This document shows positions 23,701 through 37,100 of a stretch of DNA of 64,000 nt, piece after piece. The translations under genes were made by a program, and so were the position numbers. Positions within the stretch are counted from its first letter, which is position 1; every line of letters begins with the position of its first letter. The notes beneath the pieces were generated by a model. That model was not told the origin of the DNA. It saw nothing but the letters and a program-made list of their open reading frames with translations, and did not search any database. The DNA is from Lithobates sylvaticus. Taxonomy: Eukaryota; Chordata; Amphibia; Anura; Ranidae. Where the stretch lies: assembly GCA_028564925.1 (NCBI GenBank), contig CM053029.1, positions 427,230,303 through 427,294,302 on the forward strand. Reading direction: 5' to 3'.

Positions 23701-26700
23701 TGTTGTTGTTATGTTTTTTTTTTTTACCGACTTGCTAAATAAAAGTGTAGAAAAACCTACTTCTTGGGTGTCCCTGTCTCATGCATGGTTTACAGCTCAT
23801 ACCTGCCCCCTTAACACCTTTTATATACAAATATGCAATTATCCTAATTTCAAATATATTCAAGAATGTAAGTCAACTGGTAAATTATAAACCGTTTAAA
23901 ATGAAAGATAAAATGAAAGACAATCACCTCCCACTTCTAAACTGGGCTTTGCTGTGCAGGAGATTATAAAACAGTAAATCGATGACAGATTTGATATACC
24001 AGTACTCATACTAGCTATATTCAAAAATTAATTTGAGCCTTTTTTTTTAAACAGAAATTTTATGTGTCCTACATATATTGCCAGGAGTTCGGCTTTATTC
24101 TTTAATATTTATTCTGTGTGCAAACTCTACTGCAATTAAATTTTTTTAGTCCTGTTTCTTTAATACATAGCTCTCAACATAATTGAAATTTCCTTACTTG
24201 AGTCCTAAGAAGAGCCATTGCAGCCAAAGCCATGAAAGCAGGAGCAGAATGATACTGATGGGAAGGCAAAGCACGAACCACGTTCCAAAATTGATTTCTC
24301 TACTCATAGGATAGCGCCTAAAAATAAACCAGCAGACAAATGATAATACCACCTTTTGTTTAATAGAATTAGACAAAATGACAACTTGATCAATGCAGCC
24401 ACTGTCAGGACGGATAATCATTTTAAGGAAACACCATTTACTAAGGTAGCAGAAGTGATATTAAAGCTGAACTCCAGGTACAACATTTTCACTTAAATAT
24501 ATCCCCCAATAGCTACAAAAGGACAAAAGTTTGATTGGTGTGCAAACCCAAATATTACCTTGTAAAACAACAGTGACATTATCACTCGGCCGCACATAGT
24601 TTGTGCACAGAGCAGAGCTGTATGTTTGGCCCACAAGGTCCATTGACAACAGATTGTCTAAAGAAAAAGAAAGTGCAGAGCTGACCAGTCTTACCTACCA
24701 AAAGCTGCTGCATAGAAGCAAAAATGCAGGAATTGTTTCATGCTGAGTTACTGAACATATGTGAAGATAATACACATAGAACACCAAGATTGAACTAACT
24801 GTACAAATGCATTTGCATTAAGGCAATATTAGTTTTTGCCTGGAGTTCAGCTTTAAGTATATAATGGGATGTATTAAAGTGGGGTTGCGGTCAAAAAAAA
24901 AAAAGGGCTTAAAAATCATAAAAAAAATAAAAAAAAAATAATTGGAAATTTTTTTTTGTTTTACTCACCTCTAAATGCCTGTTGCTAGGGGGTCCCTCGT
25001 AGTCTGCCACCTTCAGTGCCTGGGCTAAACGTCACTTCCCCCTCGGCGCCGCACAGTCATCTGGGACCTGTCACGTGTCCCAGATGACTGAGCGTCAAAT
25101 CACGGCGCACGGCGCCGCTCGCGCATGCGCAGTGGGTGCCCGGCTGTGAAGCCACAGCCGGGTTCCCACAATAGGAATGCCGGCGCCGCGAGCGGCTTGG
25201 GGAACGAGGGGGGGCCTCGTTCCCCTGCATCGCTGGACCCTGGGACAGGTAAGTGTCCGATTTTTAAAAGTCAGCAGCTGCAGTATTTGTAGCTGCTGAC
25301 TTTTAAAAAAATAAATATTTTTTCCCCAGGACGGAGCTCCGCTTTAATTAGTATTGTGAGTTGTAGTGTGCAAAGGACATAGAGCACTAGACAGCAGAAA
25401 TTACATTTTCTTAGATGACTCACTCTTTCTTAAGTTAATTTCCAAGCATTCTTCTGCAAATGTTCAACTTAGTCTAAAAATTTAATGTAGTCTGTAATGC
25501 CCTGTACACACAATCGGACATTCGGACAACAAAATCCATGGATTTTTTCCGACGGATGTTGGCTCAAACTTGTCTTGTCTTAAACTTGCATACACACGGT
25601 TACACAAATCTTGTCAGAAATTTTGATCGTCAAGAACGCGGTGACGTACAACACATGTAAAAATTAAAGTTCAATAGCCAGTGCGGCTCTTCTGCTTGAT
25701 TCCGAGCATGCGCGGAAATTTGTGCGTCGGAATTGTGTACACACGATCGGAATTTCCGACGGATTTTGTTGTTGGAAAATTTGAGATCCAGATCTCAAAT
25801 TTTGTGTGATGGAAATTCCGATGGAAAATGTCCGATGGAGCCTACACACGGTCGGAATTTCCGACAAAAAGCTTCCATCGAACATTTTCCGGCAGAAAAT
25901 CTGACCGTGTGTACGGGGCATTAGACTTTTGGATGTTCATATGCATGGCCCAATTCCTTTTAAGACCTGTACACTGCAAATTTAATTTTGAAGAAGCTGC
26001 AAGTCCACAATATAATTGCAGAAATGCATGATTCAAAATAAAAATCCCCATTCACAGGTGTCAGAAAATAGTTGGTGTCTGTGCATGCATGGGGAGTTAG
26101 GTGTAGTTGGCCACTTCTGGGCGATAGCAGATAGGGATGACAACATTGATGCAAAATGTTTTTTTTTAATTTATTTATTTATTTATTTTTTTAGCATTGG
26201 TTCTGCATTATACATGATGTTGGTCCCAGGAAACAGTCACATGACTGGCAATAAAAGTTAATTTGGAGAAGCAGTGTACATTCTTGGAGAAGCAAGGAAT
26301 AAGGTAAGCATTCCTCTGATTTACATCCCCCTTGGACTAAATGTGCAAGACAGCAGATGATGGGGCACCCCAAACATATTTTTAAAGGCTGACCAAAGTT
26401 CAGTTTAAATTTACACCATGCAATTTCATACCTTCTATTTTTTCATCTCATTAATTTACATGTTGCATCAATTAATTAATTAATATTATATTTGTTGAAA
26501 TTATGGGTGTATGGGTGAATGCTAAAATGTATACTTACGTTTGGAACTGTTCAGCAAATATCAAGTTAGTAGATGTACCAGTAATTGTGGTCAGACCACC
26601 AACTGTGGATGAATAAGCAATACACAAGCACATTGCTTTGCACATCATATGATTCTTTTTGCTTCTGTATCTGTCTTCTGAAACTGATTGAGTCTGCATT

Positions 26701-29700
26701 GAAAATAAAGACAAAGACTACCTGTAAATTACCTCTCTATTAAAAAGTATACTCCTCATTAATGCAATAAGTATTAAACTCTTCAATGAAAAAGTGTACT
26801 CCTTCACATGTTCTGTATAATATAAAAAGGAAAGAGCACTCCTTGTTTTTAGTTGGCTTCTGGAGATTTCTTGCACCTTTTGAGCTTTATATCCTCAGTG
26901 AGCATGTGCTGTTCCTGTATCTTCTACCCCCTTCAAAGCTCTACTTTGCAAAAGAGAGCCTTCTGTCTCATGCCAGCAGTCCAGAGGGGTTCCTTCACAC
27001 AACTGACTTTATACCTTCTTGTTTATGTACCACTCGCCTCTCTGCTCCTTTTCCTTCTCCTGCAGGCTGATCACACACAAAGAGAGACTGCAGATAAACT
27101 ACATGCCCTGACAACATTGCATCACTACTCCCATTACTCTAATATGAATGGATGTGGGGCTTTGGGACAGAGGCATAAATAAGGGGGGATAAGGGGGTCC
27201 AAAATCCCCCCCAGAGCATTTCTAGTGCAGCTGCTGTTGTATGTTAGCACTGACAGCAGCCACTTAATTTCTTCTCTGTTTAGTCACATGACACAAACGA
27301 GGGAGGATGACCCCTCATTCTGAATTTCCTGGTGAGTGTGTTTCATATAGGTGGAAGATCTGTAAAATGGTACTGTACTAAGGGAAAATGTACTTTTGGG
27401 GCTCTGTACTAAGGTGGGGGGACTGTGTTGGTGGCTGTACTAAGTAGGGCGGAGATCTGTACCAGTGGGATCTGTACTGGGGAGAGATCTGTATGTGGGT
27501 GGAGATGTACTGGGGGGAGCTTTATTGTGGGGAAGATCTGTACTGGTTCTGTACTCCTCAACCTAGCACTCTGTGCATTATGTGATTTTGACCCTAGGCG
27601 CTCTGTGCATTCTGCACACTTGAACCCTGCACTCTGTGCCTTGTGTTTTTTTTTTGTATTCTCCTTGCATGAGATTGAGTATTCTATGCAAAAAGAAGTT
27701 TCACTTAAATTATTCTGTGTAAAATTCCCTTGCAAAATTAAAAGCCTATTTGCCTAATTAAGTGGTACTATTTTCATTGTTTTGTGGCCATTTCATCTAA
27801 CATTACCTCAGAATGGTTCACTGTTATCACAGTACAGCATGGGAAAAGTCATCAAATACAATATAAGCACATTAAAGCACATTTCCCAAAATAAAATATT
27901 TCAAGAATATGGAATACCATACGGTGCCTTTTCCTTTAGTTATATGACAGTTGAACTCAGAAATTAGTAATACCATATCATAACCAAAATCAGATAGCAT
28001 GCACTCTGGTAAGCAAAAGATTGTAGGAAACAATAGACCTCTTCCTACTGGAAGAAGGGAAAATTGTAGAGCAGTGGGTAGAGATAGAAAAAAGAGAAAG
28101 GGCTGGTGGTAGTAAAGAAGAGAAGAGGTCAGTCCCATTTTGTCTTGCCACCTGTGGCTGAAACAAAAGCAGTAATAAGACCAATGAGTTCTCAATTAAC
28201 TTTAAAGCGTTTGTTACCCTAATATTCCCTATTCCTGATATGAGCCTGCTGTACCATGTACTTCTGCTTTCCTATTAAAAACTACACTAAACAGAAGAAC
28301 ATACCATGGTCAGTTCTCTAGCTGTCCTGGTTATGCAATCTGCTCCCCTACAATGATCAGACTTGTCCTGACACGACCCCCATGCACAGCCATTCACTGG
28401 GAAGCACATGTCCTGCTGTTTCTCCTCCCCCAGCTCGCAATGCAGCTGAGAACAGAATAGGTCATGTTACAAGGTGATCGTTTACAATCACTTTAAGTAG
28501 TAAAAGTCAGATACAGTGTTCCATGTTCTTCCACGGCCCAGTTAATTTAAAGCGGAGTTCCACCCAAAAGTGCAAGCTCCGCTTATCTGTCTAATCCCTC
28601 CAGTGCCACATTTGACACCTTTTGGGGGGGGGGAGCGGGTACCTGTTTTTGACAGGTACCTGACCCTCGTCGGACCTCATTGCAGCGAGGTACGTCAGAA
28701 GTTCAGCCTCCTCATTCCCCGCCGCTGGGCCATTCAGAAAGCGCAGCGCGTTTTACACATGTGCAGTAGGCAAGGCTTCACTGCTGGGATCCGTAACAGG
28801 CTATGGTGGAGGCAACACCCAAGAGCCGATGGAAACATTGGCTGGGGTGCCGACATCACTGGATTCTAGGACAGGTAAGTGTCCTAATATTAAAAGTCAG
28901 CAGCTACAGTATGTGTACATACTTAAAATGTTTCTGTGGGGGGGCTGGACCACCGCTTTAAAGTAGCTAAAATCAGATACCAATCTTTGCTATTTAGAAC
29001 TAGGTGTTCCATGTTCTTCCACAGGCTGGTTGTCACAGGCCATATAGTTAACAAAAATAACATCTAAAATGTTTATGTATCACATAAAATAAAGTCATAT
29101 TTGTAATGTATGACATATCCTGCAAAGACAACAGTCAGATGATCTTTACTAGAATTTACCTTTGTTTAAGGCACACACTAAATATGAGAGAAAAGAAATT
29201 CTGTCTGCTTAAAATTCTTTCAGCATCTATAAATTACAACAAACCCCTTTATACTATGCACTTGATGCCTTCTTGGACAGATTTGACTTTACATTATGAT
29301 TACTGAATTAGCAATATGTCCAATTCTCTTCCTGTCAAGACTGTCAAGTGGAAATTACCAGGAAACCCACATCTTTTCACATGATGTAATAAAACAGTTT
29401 TGAACACTGGCAACTAGAACGAAAGGAAATGGATTTTCAGGGTAGAATCATTTCTGTGTATTATTCATTGATAAGCTGCAGCACACAAGCACGTTTACAG
29501 ATCAATTATAGGTAGTCTAAACCATGAAAAAAGACATATTGATCAGTTATTTTTCGAAATTCTGACATGTACGTGACTATTTGTGTAATTAGTTGTATTT
29601 TATAAAATAGAGAAACCAGAAACATTTAGGCATGTCCCATAAAAAAATCAAATAGTTGTTCCCCAGTTTTTAAATGGTTAGTGTCACTAATGTGGGAGGG

Positions 29701-31116
29701 ATACATTTTACCGCACCCTTAGATACCGTTTTCTACTAGTCATGCTTGTGACTATTCAGTTCGTTTTTGTCGGCCAGTTGGTTGGTGTTTATGAATCCTC
29801 TGGTAGCATAGTTGCCAAAAAAAAAAAATCTGAATTGGAGCATGGTAGCTTATATTTGTGAATTAGTAATATTAAAAAAGACAGCAGCGCTTGCCAACAT
29901 TGAACACTACTTGTGGAGCACATACTTGATACTAAATAAAACTAGGTGTCCTGGTGGCAAATATGTTGCAAATTTCAAAGAAAGAAAAGCCGGTGATGTA
30001 CAAAATGAGCACAGCATCAGTAAACAGGAACTACAATTACTAAACAGAAAGGCTAAAAAATATGGTTTAATTCTAAAACCTAAAATTTCAGAAATGTCCT
30101 TCGCTGGTTACTATAACTGGATTACAAAAATTCTCATTGCAGACAAACAGAACTTCTGACAAACACAATAATCAGTAGTAATGCATGTTGCTGGCCATAG
30201 AGTATATATAATATACAACTTAGAGATTAACCCATTCATCAAGTCACATTCCTCCAGAAATATGCCTTCTATTCTTTGAATTTATTTGAATGAAATAAAA
30301 ATAGTTCTGCAAGCCTCTTCCATTTTGCTCCTGCAGTTTTCAAATATGTTACCCTGCAAATGAGGTCTTATGTTCCTCATAAATAAGCTGACATTGATTT
30401 ACCTGCCACTGGTGATAAGTCAGATATTTTATTTTATTCAAGAGTGACCACAAGAATGTATATGTTAACACTCAAGTCATTTGGGACTCTAGTAACATAC
30501 AAGACAAGCACACTTTATAAGTGTGCTACATTCTAACATAAGAAAATATAATAATGTTTTGTGATTTCTGTTAGAAACAACGTGGGGACTCTAGGAACCT
30601 GTCAGATATTGAGATCCCAGCAGTTGTCAGTCTAAGACAGGGGGCGCCAAACTTTCTGAACAAGGGTCTGGTTTACTGTCCTTCAGACCTTAGGAGGGGT
30701 CGAGCTGTGGCCAGTGGGAGTAGAATATGCCCCTGCATCAGTGCCCCATCATTGATTTTAATGGGAGGTATAGTGCCCTGTCATTGGTGTCAGTTGGTGG
30801 AATAGTGCCCCAAGGGCCAGGTAAAGGCAAGCAAAGGGACACAGTTTGGAGACCACTGGTCTAGGAAATCAGAGGACAGCAATGCTGGGGCTTGTAGTTC
30901 TATAAACTGTCAATAACAATGCTGGGAGTTGTAGTACTTTCAGTTAGACCTTATGTATACTGCTGCTGGTAAACGGATGTTTAGGAGAAGTTGGGCGTTT
31001 TTTTTTTTCAGCTCCTGAACTCTCCTCAAAGTTATTTTATGGGTACATGTACGAGAGAGAGAGAGAGAGAGAGAAAGAGAGATTGTATCTTGTAAAAGTA
31101 GGAAACCCAGCAGAGG

Positions 31117-31166
<50 letters not shown>

Positions 31167-34100
31167 ATAGATATATATTGATAGATATATATTGATAGAT
31201 ATACTGTATATAACTTGTTGTAGCACCTAGGATTTCAGTAAATAAGCATAATGTAAAAATACATACATACAACTTTATTTAATAGTTGAGCCGATGAATG
31301 ATATCAGCTTGTTTGGCTTTACAATGTTTCTTATCTCTGTATAGTTAAGTGTCAAAGATATTCCTAGTGACATTGTTTTAATGAACTTGCTTGGGTTCAA
31401 GGTAGCTAAGGTTAGTTGGGGTTAACGAACTGTGGATCATGTCCTAAACAGTAATAGTGACATTTAGGCTCGGTTCACACTGGTGCGATGCAGGAAACCC
31501 TGCGAATCCAGTGCAGGTTCCTGCATCACACCTGAATCCCTGGCGGTTCACACTGCCCTATGCGAACCGCTGCGGGCGTCAATACAAAGTTAATGACACC
31601 CCCAGATCAGTTCGCAGATTGCAGTGCGAGTTGTAAATTTGGACAGTCCTAATGAGGCTTAATTTTTTTTTAAGCCTGAGCAGGACTCATCCCAAAATAA
31701 CTGTCACACTGGTCCTGCTCAGTTTTAAACCTTTGTCACTGTCAAAGTAAATTATTAATTCTATGAATGATTCACAACTGCTTACAATTAAAGACCAACC
31801 ACAGTCAATCTTGCTTTCTGCATACATTTGCTGAACATTTACACTCTGCAAATAAGATTTTGTGTAGGATTTCAGAACTCTTCAGAATTATGAAACCTAA
31901 TTCCTGAAATTCAATTGGAAAAGAAGGAAGCTTTGCGTGCAAAAAAGGAGAACATATTCTCTTTGTTCTGGGGTTAACTGTGATCCTGGGTCTCTTTCTT
32001 ATTTTTGCAAGTAGAATGGGTATTAATATTAATTTAACTTGACTTTTGAAAAGGACAGGGTATGTCTTTGAGGGTTGGTTTCTAGGCACTTGGCTTCAAA
32101 GTGTGTTTTGGTTGCCGTTTGGTTGGGGGTGTATGTAGGGAGGTAAGGACAAATCTGCATTATTTTCCAGAATGTGAATAGTAGGCTCTGATTCTATTTG
32201 TTCTATAGTGATTGAAATCCACAGTCTTTAAAAATAGTATGGGATATGTAAAAAAAACAAAATTACTCACCTAGGTGGATGCAGCATTGGCCCGATGCTG
32301 CATCATCCCCCCGCCGACTCCAGACCAACAACTGAGTGATCAAACACTGCTGATTGCTCAGCTGTCCATCTTTAGGCTGCAGAGAGCTGGTGACTGTGAG
32401 CCAACGGCTCTCTTCTATACCCCTCCAGTGCTCACTGTAGAAGTGGGCTGTGCAGGGGGCGAGGATGCGAGAGTGGCTAGCCCAGGATCTCAATGGCTTG
32501 CTGCGAGGTGGACCCAGCTGCTGGTCCAGGCATCTAGGTGGATCCCAACTGTAAAACAGGACACAGAAGTGCAGGGTGAACTGCCCTCCTGTATTCCATA
32601 GAAGTACAGCCAAAAAAGCTTTAGGTTTGGTAAGGAAGTAAATCAGAAAATAATCAGAGTCATAGGAGTGTAGTGCACAGCCTTAGCTGTTAGTCCATGT
32701 CCCTGGGCATTCTATTGGGTACAATCACTGGGTTCAGGCTGATATCAGAAGGTAGTGGCTAAGATAGAGGAGGCCCTGTAGTGTGAATGTTCTTTTTCAA
32801 ATTGAAATCCTCTTCTTGCATGCAGCATGTTTGCACCAACCCACCACTCTGGTAATACAGACAACTCTGTGGTGGAGCAGGGGATCAGGGAACCCCATGC
32901 CTCTCCCTTATTTCTTGTGTTTAGACAGACAACTGCTTTAAAATTTGGTTTAATTTCAATTTTGAGTTTTATTTTAAGGAAGGCATTTGGGAGCTTGACC
33001 ATTAAAGTTATTGTAGTTAAAACAAAAAATAGGTTTATGTTTACCTGCTCTGTCAAATATTATTGCACAGAGTAGCACCTTACCTTCTCTTCTGGGGTAG
33101 CCTGTCAGCTATCTCCTCTTCTAGCAGATGGGGGCAGATGTGCCAGAGAGTGCTCCAGGGGCAGGCTGTGTGCATTCATAGACACACACAGCATGGCACG
33201 GCCCCACCCCCTGCTCTCTGCTCATAGGATTTGACTGACAGCGGCAGAAGTCAATGGCTCCCACTGCCTCCTGTAAAAGCAGGGAGAGGGGAGGGAAGAT
33301 CTACAGCTGGGCACAGCTCTGGAACGATAAACGACTCAGGTAAGTGTTAGGGAGTGGGGGAGTAGTGGAAGGTTTTTGACCTTATTGCAGAGAATTGTCA
33401 GTGCTCCTGTTCCTCATTCCAGCATCCAGGGTTTTGGCTATGGAACTCTCCTTGTCTGTCTGTCCACCTGCAGGCTGATTAATGTGATCAGTCTCTGGGT
33501 GGAAACCAAGCCTGTTATAAGCCAGCTCAGACCTTATTTGAGTGCTTGTGATAGATAGTGATACGGTGTTGTTCCTGATTAAGCTCCCTGTCTGTCTGCC
33601 CTGCTTTGCTAGTTTGGATTTCCCTGTGTATGACTTTGGACTGGATTATTGGACTATCCCTTGAACTCAGCCTGCCTGTTACCTGGACTGTCATAGAACC
33701 ACGTTATCTGTCTGCTAACAGCAAGTATCTATTTGCTTTGCTCAGATCGCATCTGCCCTGGCGTGGTGGCCGGGCACTATAGCATAGTGTATAAGTCCTG
33801 GGGGCAACTGAGTAACAGTAGGCATGCTTAACTTATGGGAAAGGGGGCTTCTATAGGTGAAGAAACACAGTAGCCAGCTATAGTGTCTGACCACCTGCGT
33901 TGGGGTAGACGTGACAAAAATACATTAAGGTAGAACGCCTTTAGGGTTTAGAACCACTTTAAGGTTTGAAGAAGTTAGAGGAGCCTGTGGAGGATGTTAA
34001 TGGAGGATGTTAATCTTCTAGAAAGTTCTGTTTTAATTAAAATAATAGTTCAATCAGTAGCAATAAAGAATTCCAAAAAGAAAGGACTTTAGCCCTAAAC

Positions 34101-37100
34101 TGATGTGTGCCTCCATTATTACATTCATTAGGTAAACAGATAGTGATGCTAAGTGGGGAATTTTTCTGGGGGCCTAAATGTAATATATGTACAGAATCTA
34201 TTAACTAAGGTACAATCTCTATTAAACCTAGTGACATGTCCTTAAACCTAATGTTTGTCATTTATTTAGTTGTTAGCTGATGACCCATAGTGAGCGAGCG
34301 AGCAAACAATTTACTAAATAATTTTACTAAAAGGGATAATAAACACCTCACTTTATCTGGCAATGTGAGTTTGACTTTAGCAATTAGGGCAATTAGTATT
34401 ATACATGTTAATGAACTCATCTTATCAATGAACAGCTACATTTAAGAATAACTACAGTATATCCCCGATACCCCTGTTAAAATATATTGTGCGTGCATGT
34501 TCCTTGTTTTGGAGTCAATTACATATTTTTCAGGTTAGGTGAAGTACCAACAACGTCACTGTTGTTAAAGGGAAACTATAATACATTTTATTTGAGTACA
34601 CATTCTGATAATGTATAGTTTACCTGAAAGCATTTTTCATGATTTTGACACTTTTTTTAATTGTTTGGTTTCATAAATTCTATTAAAAGAGCAAAAAAAC
34701 AAAACAGTATACAATACACACTTTTTATTCCTAACCCATGTTTTATTTTAAATTTCGGTTGATTCTCTCTCTAGCTCCTGATTATATATTACACCCTGCA
34801 TTTAGTAGACTCATGGAGAGACTGATCAGATGATACAATAAACTACTTTTAGATTATATAATATTTCCTTGGTCCACAGACACTGTGCAAAACTAACAAG
34901 CAAGAAGTCAGCCCGCCTGTTTAATATGCAAAACTGTTTCCTTCCCATATACATATTTCATTACAAAAGGATATAGAGCAAAATGCTTAAAACATTAGCA
35001 GACATTAATGAAACAATTTATGATAAGCTGTTAAAATAACATACAGACGCCTTTTAATCAGATTATATGTTGTTTAACTAAATACATTAATAGGCACCAG
35101 CTAGAAAATATTATCTTATGTAGCACAGACAAATTAGGACAATTAAATTATTTCCAGAGTACCTTGTTCCAGATTAAGAGGAAACTCAAATAGTTGTTAG
35201 ATCTAGTTTATCAGTAGATAAGTGCAATATAAAAATCATGTAACAGCTGTAAATGAGGGCAGTTCATCTTGTTTAGTTCTACCATGTTTCTGTATTGTTT
35301 TGCCCTAAGTGTCAAAGACATTGCCATTGAACTTCCTTGGGTTCAAGGTAGCTTAGTTCAGTGGAGGTTGATGACCTGTGGTTCCTGACATTTAAAGTGA
35401 CACTAAACAATATCCGTATTCTTCAAAAATAATACAGATACAGATAGATGTACTCATTAATGGGCCTGTAATCAGCCATGCGCACCGCTCTATGCACACT
35501 ACAAATCCCGTAGTTCATAGTACTACTTAGTCCATCTCAGGAGTGAGCAAGAAAGGGTGGCTACAACCCTAAATATAGTGAGACCATGGAGAGCTAATGT
35601 AGCCACCATCTAACAGAAAGTCAGATTTTAGCAGCTAAAATTAGGAATTTGGAGATTTGGAGGAGACTGAGAGCAATAGAAGGTATTTTTGGAGTTAGGA
35701 ATACATAACGTATTTATCGATGTATAACACACACACACGTATAACACGCACCCCAATTTTGGGAGGGAAGTTTAAGGAAAAAAACGTACATTTTAAATAA
35801 AGAACTTTGAAGCAAAATTAGGATCACAGCTCATCAATGCACCCTGCTCAATGCCCATCTGCAGCCTCTAAATTGCCCATCGATGCACCCTGCTTAGTGC
35901 CCATCTGCAGCCATTAAATTGACCAAAAATGCAGCCTGCTCAGTGCCCATCTGCAGCCTCACCTTTCCCATCATTGCAGCCTTGCAAGAGTTGGATTATC
36001 CCTGCTGAGGAGGAGCGAGTGCCGCTGAATTACACAGAGCTGCGATCTCCTGTGTACCCGACGCTCCATCACTCACAGTCATGCCTCCTGGCCCTGCTCA
36101 TATGATACACAGAACAGGAGGCGTGGCTGTGAGTGACCAAGCGCCGGTTACACAGGAGATCGCGGCTCTATGTAATTCAGTGGCGCTCGCTCCTCTTCCT
36201 TCCGAGACAGCAGGGATTGGTGTATAATACGCACCCACAAAAAAGTGCGTGTTATACACCGAGAAATACGGTACTTTTAAAGTGATTGTCCATAACTATA
36301 AAATCTTTTTTATAAAAACTATTTATAATTTAATTTAGAAGATATTTGTGAAACAAAGAATAGAAAAGTTTGCCAACAGCCCCTTTGATCTTTTTCTCTA
36401 GTTATTCAGTTAGCTGGCCATTTTACTGACCCATTTACGCACCAGATCATGTTTTTTGCCACCACTCACTACAAATGGATATCTAACCCATTAATGGGAA
36501 ATTTAGTATGCAGTATAAGTTAATTATTGTTTTTTTTCAATAATTCACCACTTCTTATGGGACACCCACCACAGTCAATCCTGCTTACTCATTTGACATC
36601 CCGCAAATGAGTATTTTATCTTAAAATCCTGATATGCATACACAAACATTCACCTTTTGTACCTGGTATTCTTAAGCTATTTAGATCCTGAAGATGGTGA
36701 TTCTAAATGCTGGTGGATAAGATTGCATTCTACTTACATAAAAAAGCTTCATAGAAGTAATATTTTAAATACATAATATTTCAACCAATATTATACTAGC
36801 CAACAGTATTTTTATTTTTTTTAAAGAAAGCACATTTACCATAAACTGGTATGTGAGGGCTATATAGTAAAAGAAATGCAATGCTAGCAGAGTAACTTGT
36901 CTGAGAGCATAAACTAGGGTTGCACCGATACCACTTTTTTAAGACCGAGTACAAGTACTGATACTTTTTTTTAAGTACTCGCTAATAGCAATTCCAGATA
37001 CTTTTTTTCTATGTCATGTGACAGTGGCACTAATATGCAGCACTGATGGGCACTAATAGGTGGCACTGACTGATGGCACTGATGAGGCGTGGACTGTGTC

